A stretch of 64,000 bases of DNA, taken from positions 1,984,001-2,048,000 of the forward strand of contig NZ_OZ201293.1 in assembly GCF_964332355.1 (NCBI RefSeq), in the 5' to 3' direction. Under the pieces are notes generated by a model that saw nothing but the letters and a program-made list of their open reading frames with translations, had not been told where the DNA came from and ran no database searches. This DNA comes from Imbroritus primus (GTDB lineage: Bacteria > Pseudomonadota > Gammaproteobacteria > Burkholderiales > Burkholderiaceae). The position numbers and the translations under genes were made by a program. Of the stretch, positions 8,691 through 16,336 are shown piece after piece. The number at the start of each line of letters is the position of its first letter. The stretch's first letter is position 1.

Positions 8691-9649
8691 TGCTTCTCGA
8701 CGCCTGCCTTGGCGGCACGCGCTTCCCAGATGCCGCGCTGGGCGACCGTGAAGGCGGCGTGTTCCTTGACGCTGTTCGGCGCGGCCACCATGCCCATGCG
8801 CGTCAGTTTGTCGACGACGGCCGGGCGCTGCAGCACGGCGTTGATTTCCTTGTTCCAGCGCTCGACGATGGCGGGCGGGGTGCCGGCCGGCGCCGCGAGA
8901 CCAACCCACACCACCAGATCGAATTCCTTCAAGCCGACTTCAGCCATGGTCGGCACGCCCGGCAGTTCGGCCAGGCGCTTGGGGCTGGCCACGGCCAGGC
9001 CATTGAGGCGCTTGCCCTGCAGGAACGACGTCACCACCGAGGCATCGGCCAGCAGATAGTCGATCTGGCTGCCCATCAGGTCGGTGACGGCCGGCGGCTG
9101 GCTCTTGTAGGGGATGCCGTCGGACGGCACGTCAGCGACGGCACTGAAGGTCGCGCCGGCGATCTGCGCCGAACCGCTGCCATAGCCATAACGCAGCGGC
9201 GATTTCTTGGCCTGCGCGGACATTTCCTTGATGGTCTTGAACGGCGCATCCGGGCGGCTCACCAGCACCATCGGGATCGTCACGATACGCGAGACGTGCA
9301 CGAAATCCTTGATCGGGTCGTAGCCAGGACTCTTGAACAGCGCGCCGATACCCGAGTGCGTCGAACTGCTGGTCAGCAGCAGCGTATAGCCGTCGGCTGC
9401 GGAACGTGCCGCGGCCTGCACACCGATGATGCCGTTCGCGCCAGCGCGGTTGTCCACCACGATCACGCCCAGCTTGTCGCGCAACTCGTCGCTCAGCACA
9501 CGGGCGATGGTGTCGGAAGCACTACCTGCGCCGAACGGCACGATGATCTTGACGGGCTTGTCGGGATACGTGCCGGCTTGTGCAAAGACGGGCTGGGACA
9601 GGGCCGCGACGGCGGCAAGGGTAGCAACGAGGACATGCTTGAGTTTCAC
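8687..9649 (-). CDS. tctC: Tripartite tricarboxylate (Bug/TctC) family periplasmic receptor
   Basis: This is a periplasmic solute-binding protein of the Bug family (320 aa) with a signal peptide ending at FAQA. Family landmarks are YPDKPVKIIVPFGAGSASD near residue 28, DNRAGANGIIG near residue 82, and the DGYTLLL segment. No TctA/TctB membrane genes are nearby, so it is an orphan receptor, as is usual in Bordetella and Cupriavidus. It is the first gene of an operon with CoA-transferase and enoyl-CoA hydratase genes and is coupled to the former by a 4-bp overlap. The ligand is probably the acid that those enzymes activate. Confidence 0.9.
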   Translation of the reverse strand: MKLKHVLVATLAAVAALSQPVFAQAGTYPDKPVKIIVPFGAGSASDTIARVLSDELRDKLGVIVVDNRAGANGIIGVQAAARSAADGYTLLLTSSSTHSGIGALFKSPGYDPIKDFVHVSRIVTIPMVLVSRPDAPFKTIKEMSAQAKKSPLRYGYGSGSAQIAGATFSAVADVPSDGIPYKSQPPAVTDLMGSQIDYLLADASVVTSFLQGKRLNGLAVASPKRLAELPGVPTMAEVGLKEFDLVVWVGLAAPAGTPPAIVERWNKEINAVLQRPAVVDKLTRMGMVAAPNSVKEHAAFTVAQRGIWEARAAKAGVEKQ

Positions 9650-9729
9650 GATTGTCTCCTGAAATGGATGCAGCCATGCTAGCGGCCCCCTCTGATCACA
9701 ACAAACGAATAATTCTCATGCATTTATGC

Positions 9730-9744
9730 ATTTATGGAATAAAT
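9730..9744. promoter_or_regulatory. AT-rich inverted repeat upstream of the tctC operon
   Basis: ATTTAT and ATAAAT flank a 3-bp centre, preceded by a direct repeat of TGCATTTA. It lies in the 145-bp divergent region between tctC and the CYTH gene. It resembles a LysR-type binding site and may be the target of the LysR gene at the end of the operon. Confidence 0.4.
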
Positions 9745-9794
9745 AAGCCATTCCATTGGCGCTAGAATGTGCGCTTTCGAACCTGGGAATCACC

Positions 9795-10325
9795 ATGGCA
9801 CGCAATATCGAGATCAAGGCCCGCATCGTTTCTGTCGAGGCCCTGCGTCCGCTTGCGGCCGCAGTGGCCGATCGCGGGCCCGAGTCCATCGACCAGGACG
9901 ATACCTTTTTCGCCTGCCCCCAGGGCCGGCTCAAGCTTCGGGTATTCGCGAACGGCATGGGAGAACTGATTTTCTATCAGCGCGACGACACTGCCGGGCC
10001 CAAGGCATCGTTCTACCTGCGGACGCCCGTACCGGATCCCGATGGGCTCCGGGAAACCCTGGCCCATGCCTATGGCGTAACGGGCCGTGTCAGGAAGCAG
10101 CGCATCCTGTTCCTGGCCGGGCGCACGCGCATCCATCTCGACCGCGTCGCGCACCTTGGTGATTTCGCCGAGCTGGAAGTGGTACTGTCCGATGAGGAGG
10201 ACACCGCCTCCGGCATCGCGGAAGCGCACGCACTGATGCACCGCCTCGGCATTGCCGAAGATGCGTTGATCGAAACGGCCTATGTCGACCTGCTCGCCGG
10301 CTTGACCGCCCCGACAGACGCCTAG
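9795..10325 (+). CDS. CYTH-domain protein (class IV adenylate cyclase/triphosphatase type)
   Basis: This 176-residue protein fills a single CYTH domain. It opens with the hallmark EIKAR near residue 5 and carries further charged strands such as GRLKLRVF and FAELEVVLSDEED that would line the tunnel and bind metal and triphosphate. Family members include CyaB-type adenylate cyclases, thiamine triphosphatases and tripolyphosphatases, and sequence alone does not say which this is. The start at 9795 is chosen because the EIKAR motif normally begins within a few residues of the N-terminus. It stands alone between divergent and downstream regulators. Confidence 0.75.
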   Translation: MARNIEIKARIVSVEALRPLAAAVADRGPESIDQDDTFFACPQGRLKLRVFANGMGELIFYQRDDTAGPKASFYLRTPVPDPDGLRETLAHAYGVTGRVRKQRILFLAGRTRIHLDRVAHLGDFAELEVVLSDEEDTASGIAEAHALMHRLGIAEDALIETAYVDLLAGLTAPTDA

Positions 10326-10443
10326 GCGTCCTGAGTCACCCGGATAGGCCGGGGAAAGCGTGCCGGTTATACTCGACCGCATCCAATGCCATATTCCCGA
10401 GACAACGCGAAGGCCCGCCTTCGCCAGACACCAGCAGGCCGGC

Positions 10444-11331
10444 ATGCCGATGACACAGACCACGACCCGCGCGCTTTCCATGCCGCCGACTGGCGGCCCA
10501 TCCACTGACGACGCCACTGCGCCCGCCACCCTGCCCATCACGCCCATTCCGGCCCCGCTGCTCGCCCCGGGCACGGATGGCACGCATGCCACGGCTACGG
10601 CATCCGAGCGTAGCCTGAGCATCCTGCGTGCTGTCGCGGCAGCCGGCCGTGCCGTCTCGCTGGCCGAGCTGTCGACCACGCTCGACCTGCCCAAGGCAAC
10701 TGTCCACCGCATCGGCGGGGCGCTCATGGAATCCGGATTCCTCGCGCGCGACCTCGACGAACGCAGCTTCGCCGTCGGCCCGGCCTTGCGCGCGCTGGCG
10801 CTCGATACCCTGAACCACGACAGCACGCGCGGCCTGCGGCACGAGGTATTGACGGCCCTGGTCGCGCAGATCGGCGAAACCTGCAACTTCACGACGCTCG
10901 ACCGTGCCTCCGTCCTCTATCTGGACCGTGTGGAAGCGCCGTGGCCATGGCGGCTGACCCTCGAGGTCGGCACGCACGTGCCCCTGCATTGCACGGCCAG
11001 CGGCAAGCTATTCCTGGCCCTGATGCCGGCAGCCGAGCGCGAGGCCATGCTGGCGCAACTGCCGCTGACCCGCCTGACGCATGCCACACGGGTGACGGCG
11101 GAGGCCTTGCGGGCGGAGTGCGAACGCATCGTTCAAACAGGCTACTCCATCGATGAGGAAGAGTTTGTGCAAGGTCTGACTGCAATCGCAGTCCCGGTAC
11201 TCGACACGCACGGCCGCGTGCGCGCGGCACTCGCAACCCATGCGCCGTCAAGCCGCATGGACCGCGAAAGCGCAATTGCGAAGCTCCCCGCCCTGCGGCA
11301 AGCCGCCGAGAGCATGCGCAGCCTGCTCTGA
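10444..11331 (+). CDS. IclR-family transcriptional regulator
   Basis: This IclR regulator has an unusual N-terminal extension of about 55 residues rich in Thr, Ala and Pro before the winged HTH (LAELSTTLDLPKATVHRIGG). The effector domain follows, with HCTASGKLFLALMP and the C-terminal signature GLTAIAVPVLD. The start at 10444 is uncertain: MTQ two codons later is equally good, and a start nearer the HTH would remove the extension. It precedes the tctC-betC operon on the same strand, and the palindrome at 11858-11876 between them is a plausible operator for it. The inducer is unknown. Confidence 0.86.
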   Translation: MPMTQTTTRALSMPPTGGPSTDDATAPATLPITPIPAPLLAPGTDGTHATATASERSLSILRAVAAAGRAVSLAELSTTLDLPKATVHRIGGALMESGFLARDLDERSFAVGPALRALALDTLNHDSTRGLRHEVLTALVAQIGETCNFTTLDRASVLYLDRVEAPWPWRLTLEVGTHVPLHCTASGKLFLALMPAAEREAMLAQLPLTRLTHATRVTAEALRAECERIVQTGYSIDEEEFVQGLTAIAVPVLDTHGRVRAALATHAPSSRMDRESAIAKLPALRQAAESMRSLL

Positions 11332-11491
11332 CGTTCGCACGGACCACACATGCTGCCGACGACGGGTGATGCCACTGCGTAGCGTCGCCCCCCTCTCCTG
11401 ACGCTGCCTGGCGCATTCCGTTCCACACCAGACGCTAGCCACACACTCCGCTGCCTTTCCCAGCCAGCATCCGCGCTGATCCTACCCCTCC

Positions 11492-11533
11492 GAACCTCGA
11501 ACCTCGAACCTCGAACCTCGAACCTCGAACCTC
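11492..11533. repeat. Tandem array of a 7-bp unit
   Basis: Six exact copies of gaacctc run head to tail. The array is non-coding and lies about 160 bp after the IclR stop codon. Only a GG-ACTT spacer separates it from the 8-bp array that follows. Exact copies suggest recent slippage. Confidence 0.95.
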
Positions 11534-11539
11534 GGACTT

Positions 11540-11650
11540 TGCGTCCTTGCGTCCCTGCGTCCTTGCGTCCCTGCGTCCCTGCGTCCCTGCGTCCCTGCGT
11601 CCCTGCGTCCCTGCGTCCCTGCGTCCCTGCGTCCCTGCGTCCCTGCGTCA
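11540..11650. repeat. Tandem array of an 8-bp unit
   Basis: Thirteen full copies and one partial copy of tgcgtccc run head to tail; copies 1 and 3 read tgcgtcct. It lies directly next to the 7-bp array. The unit length is not a multiple of three, and no supported gene covers it. Such arrays commonly vary in copy number between isolates. Confidence 0.95.
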
Positions 11651-11857
11651 ACATCGTGTCGGATTCACCGCTTCTTTTCGGCCCATTTTTTTAGCAAAGA
11701 CAAGCCACCTTTTCCATCAAATCTCCGAGACAACATATCCCACAATTCGAGACAATCATTCAACTCATTCGAATATCACGACAGATTCGACACAAACCAA
11801 GGGAAAACCCTGTTTCCGGACCATTGCGTTCCGCTTACCCATCTTCTAGCATTGTTT

Positions 11858-11876
11858 ATGGAACGAATCGTTCCAT
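11858..11876. promoter_or_regulatory. Near-perfect palindromic operator upstream of tctC-betC
   Basis: ATGGAACGAATCGTTCCAT has 9-bp perfect arms around one central base. It lies in an AT-richer leader 168 bp before tctC. Its form (GGAACG...CGTTCC) fits IclR-family operators, and an IclR gene lies just upstream. Regulation of the tctC-betC operon by that protein is an inference. Confidence 0.6.
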
Positions 11877-11923
11877 GATGATTTGATGTGTGTCATCCAG
11901 CATGCATCAAACCGTGGTGATTT

Positions 11924-11952
11924 TGCCGCCTCACCAGGCGGCATCTTTTTCT
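11924..11952 (+). terminator. Terminator-like hairpin in the tctC leader
   Basis: TGCCGCC and GGCGGCA form a 7-bp stem with a TCACCA loop, followed by TCTTTTTCTT. It lies between the palindromic operator and the tctC start, where it would end most transcripts before the coding region. It could be a leader attenuator, or mark that the tctC promoter lies downstream of it. Confidence 0.55.
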
Positions 11953-12043
11953 TGCCCGGCAGCGGTGGCGTGGCTATTCAAGACAACAACCGCCGATCGA
12001 CGACGCCTTCTGCCTGAGCCGATCCATCAGAGGAGACACACTC

Positions 12044-13027
12044 ATGAAAACCACCCTGCTCCGCCGCAGTGCGCTGCTGGCCTTGTTTGCCTGCCTGCCG
12101 CACAGTGCCGCGCAGGCCAACGAATGGCCCACGCAACAACCCATCAAGCTTATCGTTCCCTGGGCGCCGGGCGGTGTCGCCGATTTTCTGGGCCGCCTGG
12201 TTGGCCATTCGCTGACACAGGAACTCGGCCAGCAGGTCATCGTCGAGAACAAGCCGGGTGCCGGCACCAACATCGGCTCGGACCAGGTCGCCAAGGCCAA
12301 GCCCGACGGCTATACCCTGCTGATGGCGAGCAGCAACAACGCTGTGAACATGAGCCTGTTCCCCAAGATGTCGTATGACACAGTCAAGGATTTCAGCCCG
12401 ATTACGCTGGTCGGCTACACGCCGATGGTGCTGCTTGCGCAGCCCTCGCGCGTCAGCGCCGGCAATCTGCGCGAGTTCATCGACCAGGCCAGGTCGAAGC
12501 CCGGCAAGCTGGTCTATGCCTCGGCCGGCAACGGCAGCCCCTCGCATCTCGCCGCCGCGGCCTTCGAGCAAAGCGCCAAGGTGAAATTCACCCACGTACC
12601 GTACAAGGGTGCAGCACCGGCCGTGAACGACCTGCTGGGCGGCCATGTGGACATCCTGTTTACCAATGTGCCGGCCTCCATCGGCCATATCCAGTCAGGC
12701 AAGCTAAAGGCCTACGCCATCACCGGCACCAAGCGCACCCCCGCCCTGCCCAACCTGCCGACCTTTGCGGAAGCCGGCCTGCCGGACTATGACGCCACGG
12801 GCTGGTACGGCATTGTCGCGCCGCGCAATACGCCGCCGCAGATCGTCGAGCGCCTGCACAAGGCCATCGACAAGGCCATGGCCGATCCGGCCTTCCAGGC
12901 GCAGGCCAAGAAACAGGGCGTGGAACTGGCGCCGGCCATGACGCCGCGCGCCTTCTCCGAGCGCATCCAGAAAGATATTGAACAGTACCGGACGCTGATC
13001 CGCGAAACCGGCATCACAGCGGAATAA
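12044..13027 (+). CDS. tctC: Tripartite tricarboxylate (Bug/TctC) family periplasmic receptor
   Basis: This is a second orphan Bug receptor, 327 residues, with a signal peptide ending at AAQA. It shows IKLIVPWAPGGVADFLGR near residue 37, ENKPGAGTNIG near residue 67, and KPDGYTLLMASS. A clear aggag lies before the ATG. The choline-sulfatase-type gene follows after 21 bp, so the two are probably one transcript. The natural ligand may therefore be a sulfate ester or its alcohol; this is inferred from the neighbour, not from binding-site residues. Confidence 0.9.
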   Translation: MKTTLLRRSALLALFACLPHSAAQANEWPTQQPIKLIVPWAPGGVADFLGRLVGHSLTQELGQQVIVENKPGAGTNIGSDQVAKAKPDGYTLLMASSNNAVNMSLFPKMSYDTVKDFSPITLVGYTPMVLLAQPSRVSAGNLREFIDQARSKPGKLVYASAGNGSPSHLAAAAFEQSAKVKFTHVPYKGAAPAVNDLLGGHVDILFTNVPASIGHIQSGKLKAYAITGTKRTPALPNLPTFAEAGLPDYDATGWYGIVAPRNTPPQIVERLHKAIDKAMADPAFQAQAKKQGVELAPAMTPRAFSERIQKDIEQYRTLIRETGITAE

Positions 13028-13048
13028 GTCACTGCACGAGGTCAACCC

Positions 13049-14659
13049 ATGAAGTCGCGTCCCAACATCATCCTGATCATGGCGGATCAGCTCAATGCGA
13101 GCTTTCTTTCCATGTACGGCAACCGCATCGCGCAAACCCCGCACCTGCAGGCCCTGGCGGACCAGGGAACGGTATTCAGCAACGCCTACTGCAACTATCC
13201 GATCTGCGCGCCGTCGCGCTATTCGATGCTGTCGGGCCGCATGCCGCATTCGATCGCTGCGTATGACAACGCCAGCGAGTTTCCCGCGTCGATCCCGACC
13301 ATCAACCACTACCTGCGCGAACTCGGCTACCACACGGCGCTGAGCGGCAAGATGCATTTCGTGGGTCCTGACCAGTTGCACGGCTATGAAGACCGCCTCG
13401 TCACCGACATCTATCCGGCGGATTTTGCCTGGGTGCCCGACTGGACCCAGGGGCCGCGCAACGCCCCCACGGGGATCAGCATGCGCGCCGTGATCGAAGC
13501 CGGCCCGTGCATCCGCAGCCTGCAGATCGACTACGACGACGAAACCGAGTACCACGCCCAGCAAAAACTCTTCGACCTCGCCCGTGGCGACCGCTCGAAG
13601 CCATTCTTTCTCACGGTATCGTTCTCGCATCCGCATTCGCCCTACACCGCTCCCGAGGAATACTGGAATCGCTACCGCCACGAGGATATCGACGCGCCGC
13701 GCGTCGGGCCGCTGCCGCTCGAGCAGCTCGACAAGCATAGCGAGTGGCTGTACTACTCGCATGGCCGCGACCGTTTCGATGTGCGCCCGGAGCATGTGCA
13801 GAATGCCCGCCACTCGTACTACGGCATGATCAGCTATGTGGACGACAAGATCGGCCGCCTGATGGACACCCTGCGCCGCACCGGGCTGGCCGACGATACG
13901 CTGATCGTGTTCACCAGCGACCACGGCGAGATGATGGGCGAGCGTGGCATGTGGTTCAAGCAGTGCTTCTTCGAAGGCGCGGTGCGCGTGCCGCTGATCG
14001 TGGCCGGCGCAGGCTGGACGCATCGCGGCGAGGTCACCGAACTGGCCTCACTGCTCGACCTGGTGCCGACGCTGCTTGATGCGGCCACCGATGGCAATCC
14101 GCCTGAACTGTGCCAGCCGGTGGACGGCACCAGCCTGCGGCAGATCGCCAGCGATCCGGGTAGTGCACGGGATCGGTATGTGGTGTCCGAGTACAGCGAC
14201 ATGGGTGTTTGCGCGCCCTGCCGGATGGTCAGGCACGGCCCGTTCAAGTACATCTACACGCATGGCTATGCCGCGCAGTTGTACGACCTCTCGACCGACC
14301 CCGACGAACTGCACAACCTCGCCGGCCGGGCCGAACATGCCGCGACCGAAGCGCGCCTGGCGCAGGAGGCAACGCGAGCCTGGGATCCGCAAGCGCTGGA
14401 AACATTGATCCTGACCAGCCAGCGCGAACGCAAGCTGATCTATACGGTGACCTCACGCTCGAAGAACAACTGGTCGTGGATGAGCCGGCCCGATGACGAC
14501 CGGCGCTATGTGCGCTCGGGCGGCGATGCCGAGGGTACGATCGCCACCAAGGGGCGGGCCCGCTTGCCGTTTGTGCCGCCTGCCGAGCCGGTTCATGCCG
14601 GCGTGCCGGATGCCGAGCTGATTCCGCCCGAGCGGCGCAGGCCGCCCCGGCCCCGGTAG
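13049..14659 (+). CDS. betC: Type I sulfatase, choline-sulfatase (BetC) type
   Basis: This sulfatase hydrolyses a sulfate ester, by family probably choline-O-sulfate. It has 536 residues, slightly longer than usual. The motif C53-A-P-S-R57 contains the cysteine that is converted to formylglycine. Asp13 (IMADQL) is an expected calcium ligand, and a second metal site is in FTSDHGEMMGERG. The segments SGKMHFVGPDQLHGYE and DIYPADFAWVPDW are typical of choline sulfatases. It has no signal peptide, so it is cytoplasmic, in contrast to the co-transcribed periplasmic receptor. No betA/betB genes are nearby. Another small sulfate ester cannot be excluded. Confidence 0.82.
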   Translation: MKSRPNIILIMADQLNASFLSMYGNRIAQTPHLQALADQGTVFSNAYCNYPICAPSRYSMLSGRMPHSIAAYDNASEFPASIPTINHYLRELGYHTALSGKMHFVGPDQLHGYEDRLVTDIYPADFAWVPDWTQGPRNAPTGISMRAVIEAGPCIRSLQIDYDDETEYHAQQKLFDLARGDRSKPFFLTVSFSHPHSPYTAPEEYWNRYRHEDIDAPRVGPLPLEQLDKHSEWLYYSHGRDRFDVRPEHVQNARHSYYGMISYVDDKIGRLMDTLRRTGLADDTLIVFTSDHGEMMGERGMWFKQCFFEGAVRVPLIVAGAGWTHRGEVTELASLLDLVPTLLDAATDGNPPELCQPVDGTSLRQIASDPGSARDRYVVSEYSDMGVCAPCRMVRHGPFKYIYTHGYAAQLYDLSTDPDELHNLAGRAEHAATEARLAQEATRAWDPQALETLILTSQRERKLIYTVTSRSKNNWSWMSRPDDDRRYVRSGGDAEGTIATKGRARLPFVPPAEPVHAGVPDAELIPPERRRPPRPR

Positions 14660-14676
14660 CATACGGCCGGATCCTC

Positions 14677-14706
14677 ACCGCTGCGGCAGCCGTACGCTGC
14701 AGCGGT
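14677..14706. terminator. Hairpin between convergent genes
   Basis: The arms ACCGCTGC and GCAGCGGT form a perfect 8-bp stem in the 76-bp gap between betC and the convergent phospholipase D-type gene. It lacks a strong U-tract, so termination may need other factors. Confidence 0.4.
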
Positions 14707-14735
14707 ATTCTCGGGCACGTCTTTGCGGTACTTCG

Positions 14736-16301
14736 CTACAGCAGCCACTCTACCGGCAGCTTGCCAACCACCCACACCGCCACGCGCTTCCACCAGCTGG
14801 CGCCTGGCTCCTTCCCGTAAGCGACCGGCACGGCATCGTCGAGATGCTGACGATGCTCCAGCCATTGCAGATGGCCGTCGGGATCGCGCCGCACCTCGTA
14901 CGACAACACCGGCACCCTTATATCGAAAGCCGTTCGCATGCCTTGCGCCAGGGCCGGACTGTCGATCAGGAAGCCCATTTCAGTATTGAGATTGGCCGAG
15001 CGCGGGTCGAAGTTGAACGAGCCGACAAATATCCGCTCGCCATCGACTGCGAATGTCTTGGCATGCAGGCTGGATGCTGAACTACCTGTCATGCTTTTCA
15101 GGCCATGCACGGGCGTGGGTCTGTCACGCTTCATCTCGAACAGGCGGATACCGGCCTGCAGCAGGGCCTTGCGGTACTTTGCGTAACCGGCATGGACCGC
15201 CACGACATCGGTCGCCTCGAGCGCATTGGTCAGTACGCTCACCTGGACACCACGTCCGGCCATCGCGGCCAGCGCTGCCACGCCATCCGCAGTCGGCACG
15301 AAGTACGGCGTCACCAGTTGCACTTCATGCGACGCACCGCCCAGCACCACAGCCAGCCGCTGTGCGACATGCGCTTCCGGGGGCGCCCGTCCCAGCCCTT
15401 TCGCCGGATCGTCGCTGACCATCTGCACGCGGGCCCATTCAAATGGCAATTCGCGCCGTAACAGGCGTTGCACGAACGGCGCATGCGATAACGCGGCGAC
15501 ATAGCCATGCGCCGCCGGATTGCGCTCCGCCACCGCGGCGCGGGCCGCAAGGATGGCCGGATCCGCTACGCTCGCTGCCGGCAGCAGCATATCGGCGGGA
15601 TACGATGACGCACTGCTCCAGTAGCGCTCGAAATCGTCCGCAACGGCCCCGACTACCGGACCAACGGCCAGGACATCCAGATCGACGAAGCCTATGCTCT
15701 TGCTGGCACTGAAGTATTCGTCGCCGACATTGCGACCGCCGATGATGGTTGCCTGGCGGTCGGCTGTCAGGGACTTGTTATGCATGCGCCGATTGAGGCG
15801 CGCGAAATCTGTCAGATAGCCAAGCACGCGCCAGCGGCGATTGACAAACGGATTGAACAGCCGCACCTCGACGTTCGGATGCCCATCCAGTGCCGCCAGC
15901 GCGCTATCCAGCCCCGCGGTGTTGTTATCGTCCAGCAGCAGGCGCACATGCACGCCCCGCTCCGCCGCGCGATGCAACGCTTCCGCCAGCAATGTGCCGG
16001 AGAGGTCGTTACGCCAGATGTAGTACTGCACGTCGAGCGTGCGTTCGGCAGCATCGGCCAGCAGCGCGCGTGCGGCAAACGCGTCGAGTCCGTCATGCAG
16101 AGGAAAGATGCCGGATCGACCAGGATGCTGGCGAGTCAGCGGAGCAATCGCCTGCGCCAGCCGCGTTGACACGGTATCGACGGTGGCGGCAGGTTGCACG
16201 GACGATGGCGGAGCCGCCGGCAGCCGTTGCATATGTGCCAGCCATAGCCATGCCACTGCGCCGGCGACCAGCAGCAATGCTCCTGTCAGCAGCACGCGCA
16301 T
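14736..16301 (-). CDS. Phospholipase D-family protein (cardiolipin synthase type)
   Basis: This is a two-domain phospholipase D enzyme of 521 residues. Both HKD catalytic motifs are complete: H174-x-K176-x4-D181 (HNKSLTAD) and H413-x-K415-x4-D420 (HAKTFAVD). An N-terminal hydrophobic helix (residues 4-22) anchors it in the membrane. LDVQYYIWRNDLSG and IGGRNVGDEYF are typical of ClsC-like cardiolipin synthases, which join phosphatidyl groups. No ymdB-like partner gene is adjacent, and the gene stands alone. A phosphodiesterase with another lipid substrate is possible. Confidence 0.82.
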   Translation of the reverse strand: MRVLLTGALLLVAGAVAWLWLAHMQRLPAAPPSSVQPAATVDTVSTRLAQAIAPLTRQHPGRSGIFPLHDGLDAFAARALLADAAERTLDVQYYIWRNDLSGTLLAEALHRAAERGVHVRLLLDDNNTAGLDSALAALDGHPNVEVRLFNPFVNRRWRVLGYLTDFARLNRRMHNKSLTADRQATIIGGRNVGDEYFSASKSIGFVDLDVLAVGPVVGAVADDFERYWSSASSYPADMLLPAASVADPAILAARAAVAERNPAAHGYVAALSHAPFVQRLLRRELPFEWARVQMVSDDPAKGLGRAPPEAHVAQRLAVVLGGASHEVQLVTPYFVPTADGVAALAAMAGRGVQVSVLTNALEATDVVAVHAGYAKYRKALLQAGIRLFEMKRDRPTPVHGLKSMTGSSASSLHAKTFAVDGERIFVGSFNFDPRSANLNTEMGFLIDSPALAQGMRTAFDIRVPVLSYEVRRDPDGHLQWLEHRQHLDDAVPVAYGKEPGASWWKRVAVWVVGKLPVEWLL

Positions 16302-16336
16302 GACCTGATGTCCGACGTCGTCACAGTGTGTTGTCG

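Noticed and set aside
11492..11650. The two tandem arrays considered as a CRISPR array
   Set aside because: Units are 7 and 8 bp with no spacers between them, and no cas genes exist in the window.
11142..11654. A minus-strand protein with many copies of a GTQGRRDA-type repeat
   Set aside because: It is the translation of the 8-bp DNA array. The unit is not a multiple of three, there is no start context, and the frame overlaps the IclR gene antisense.
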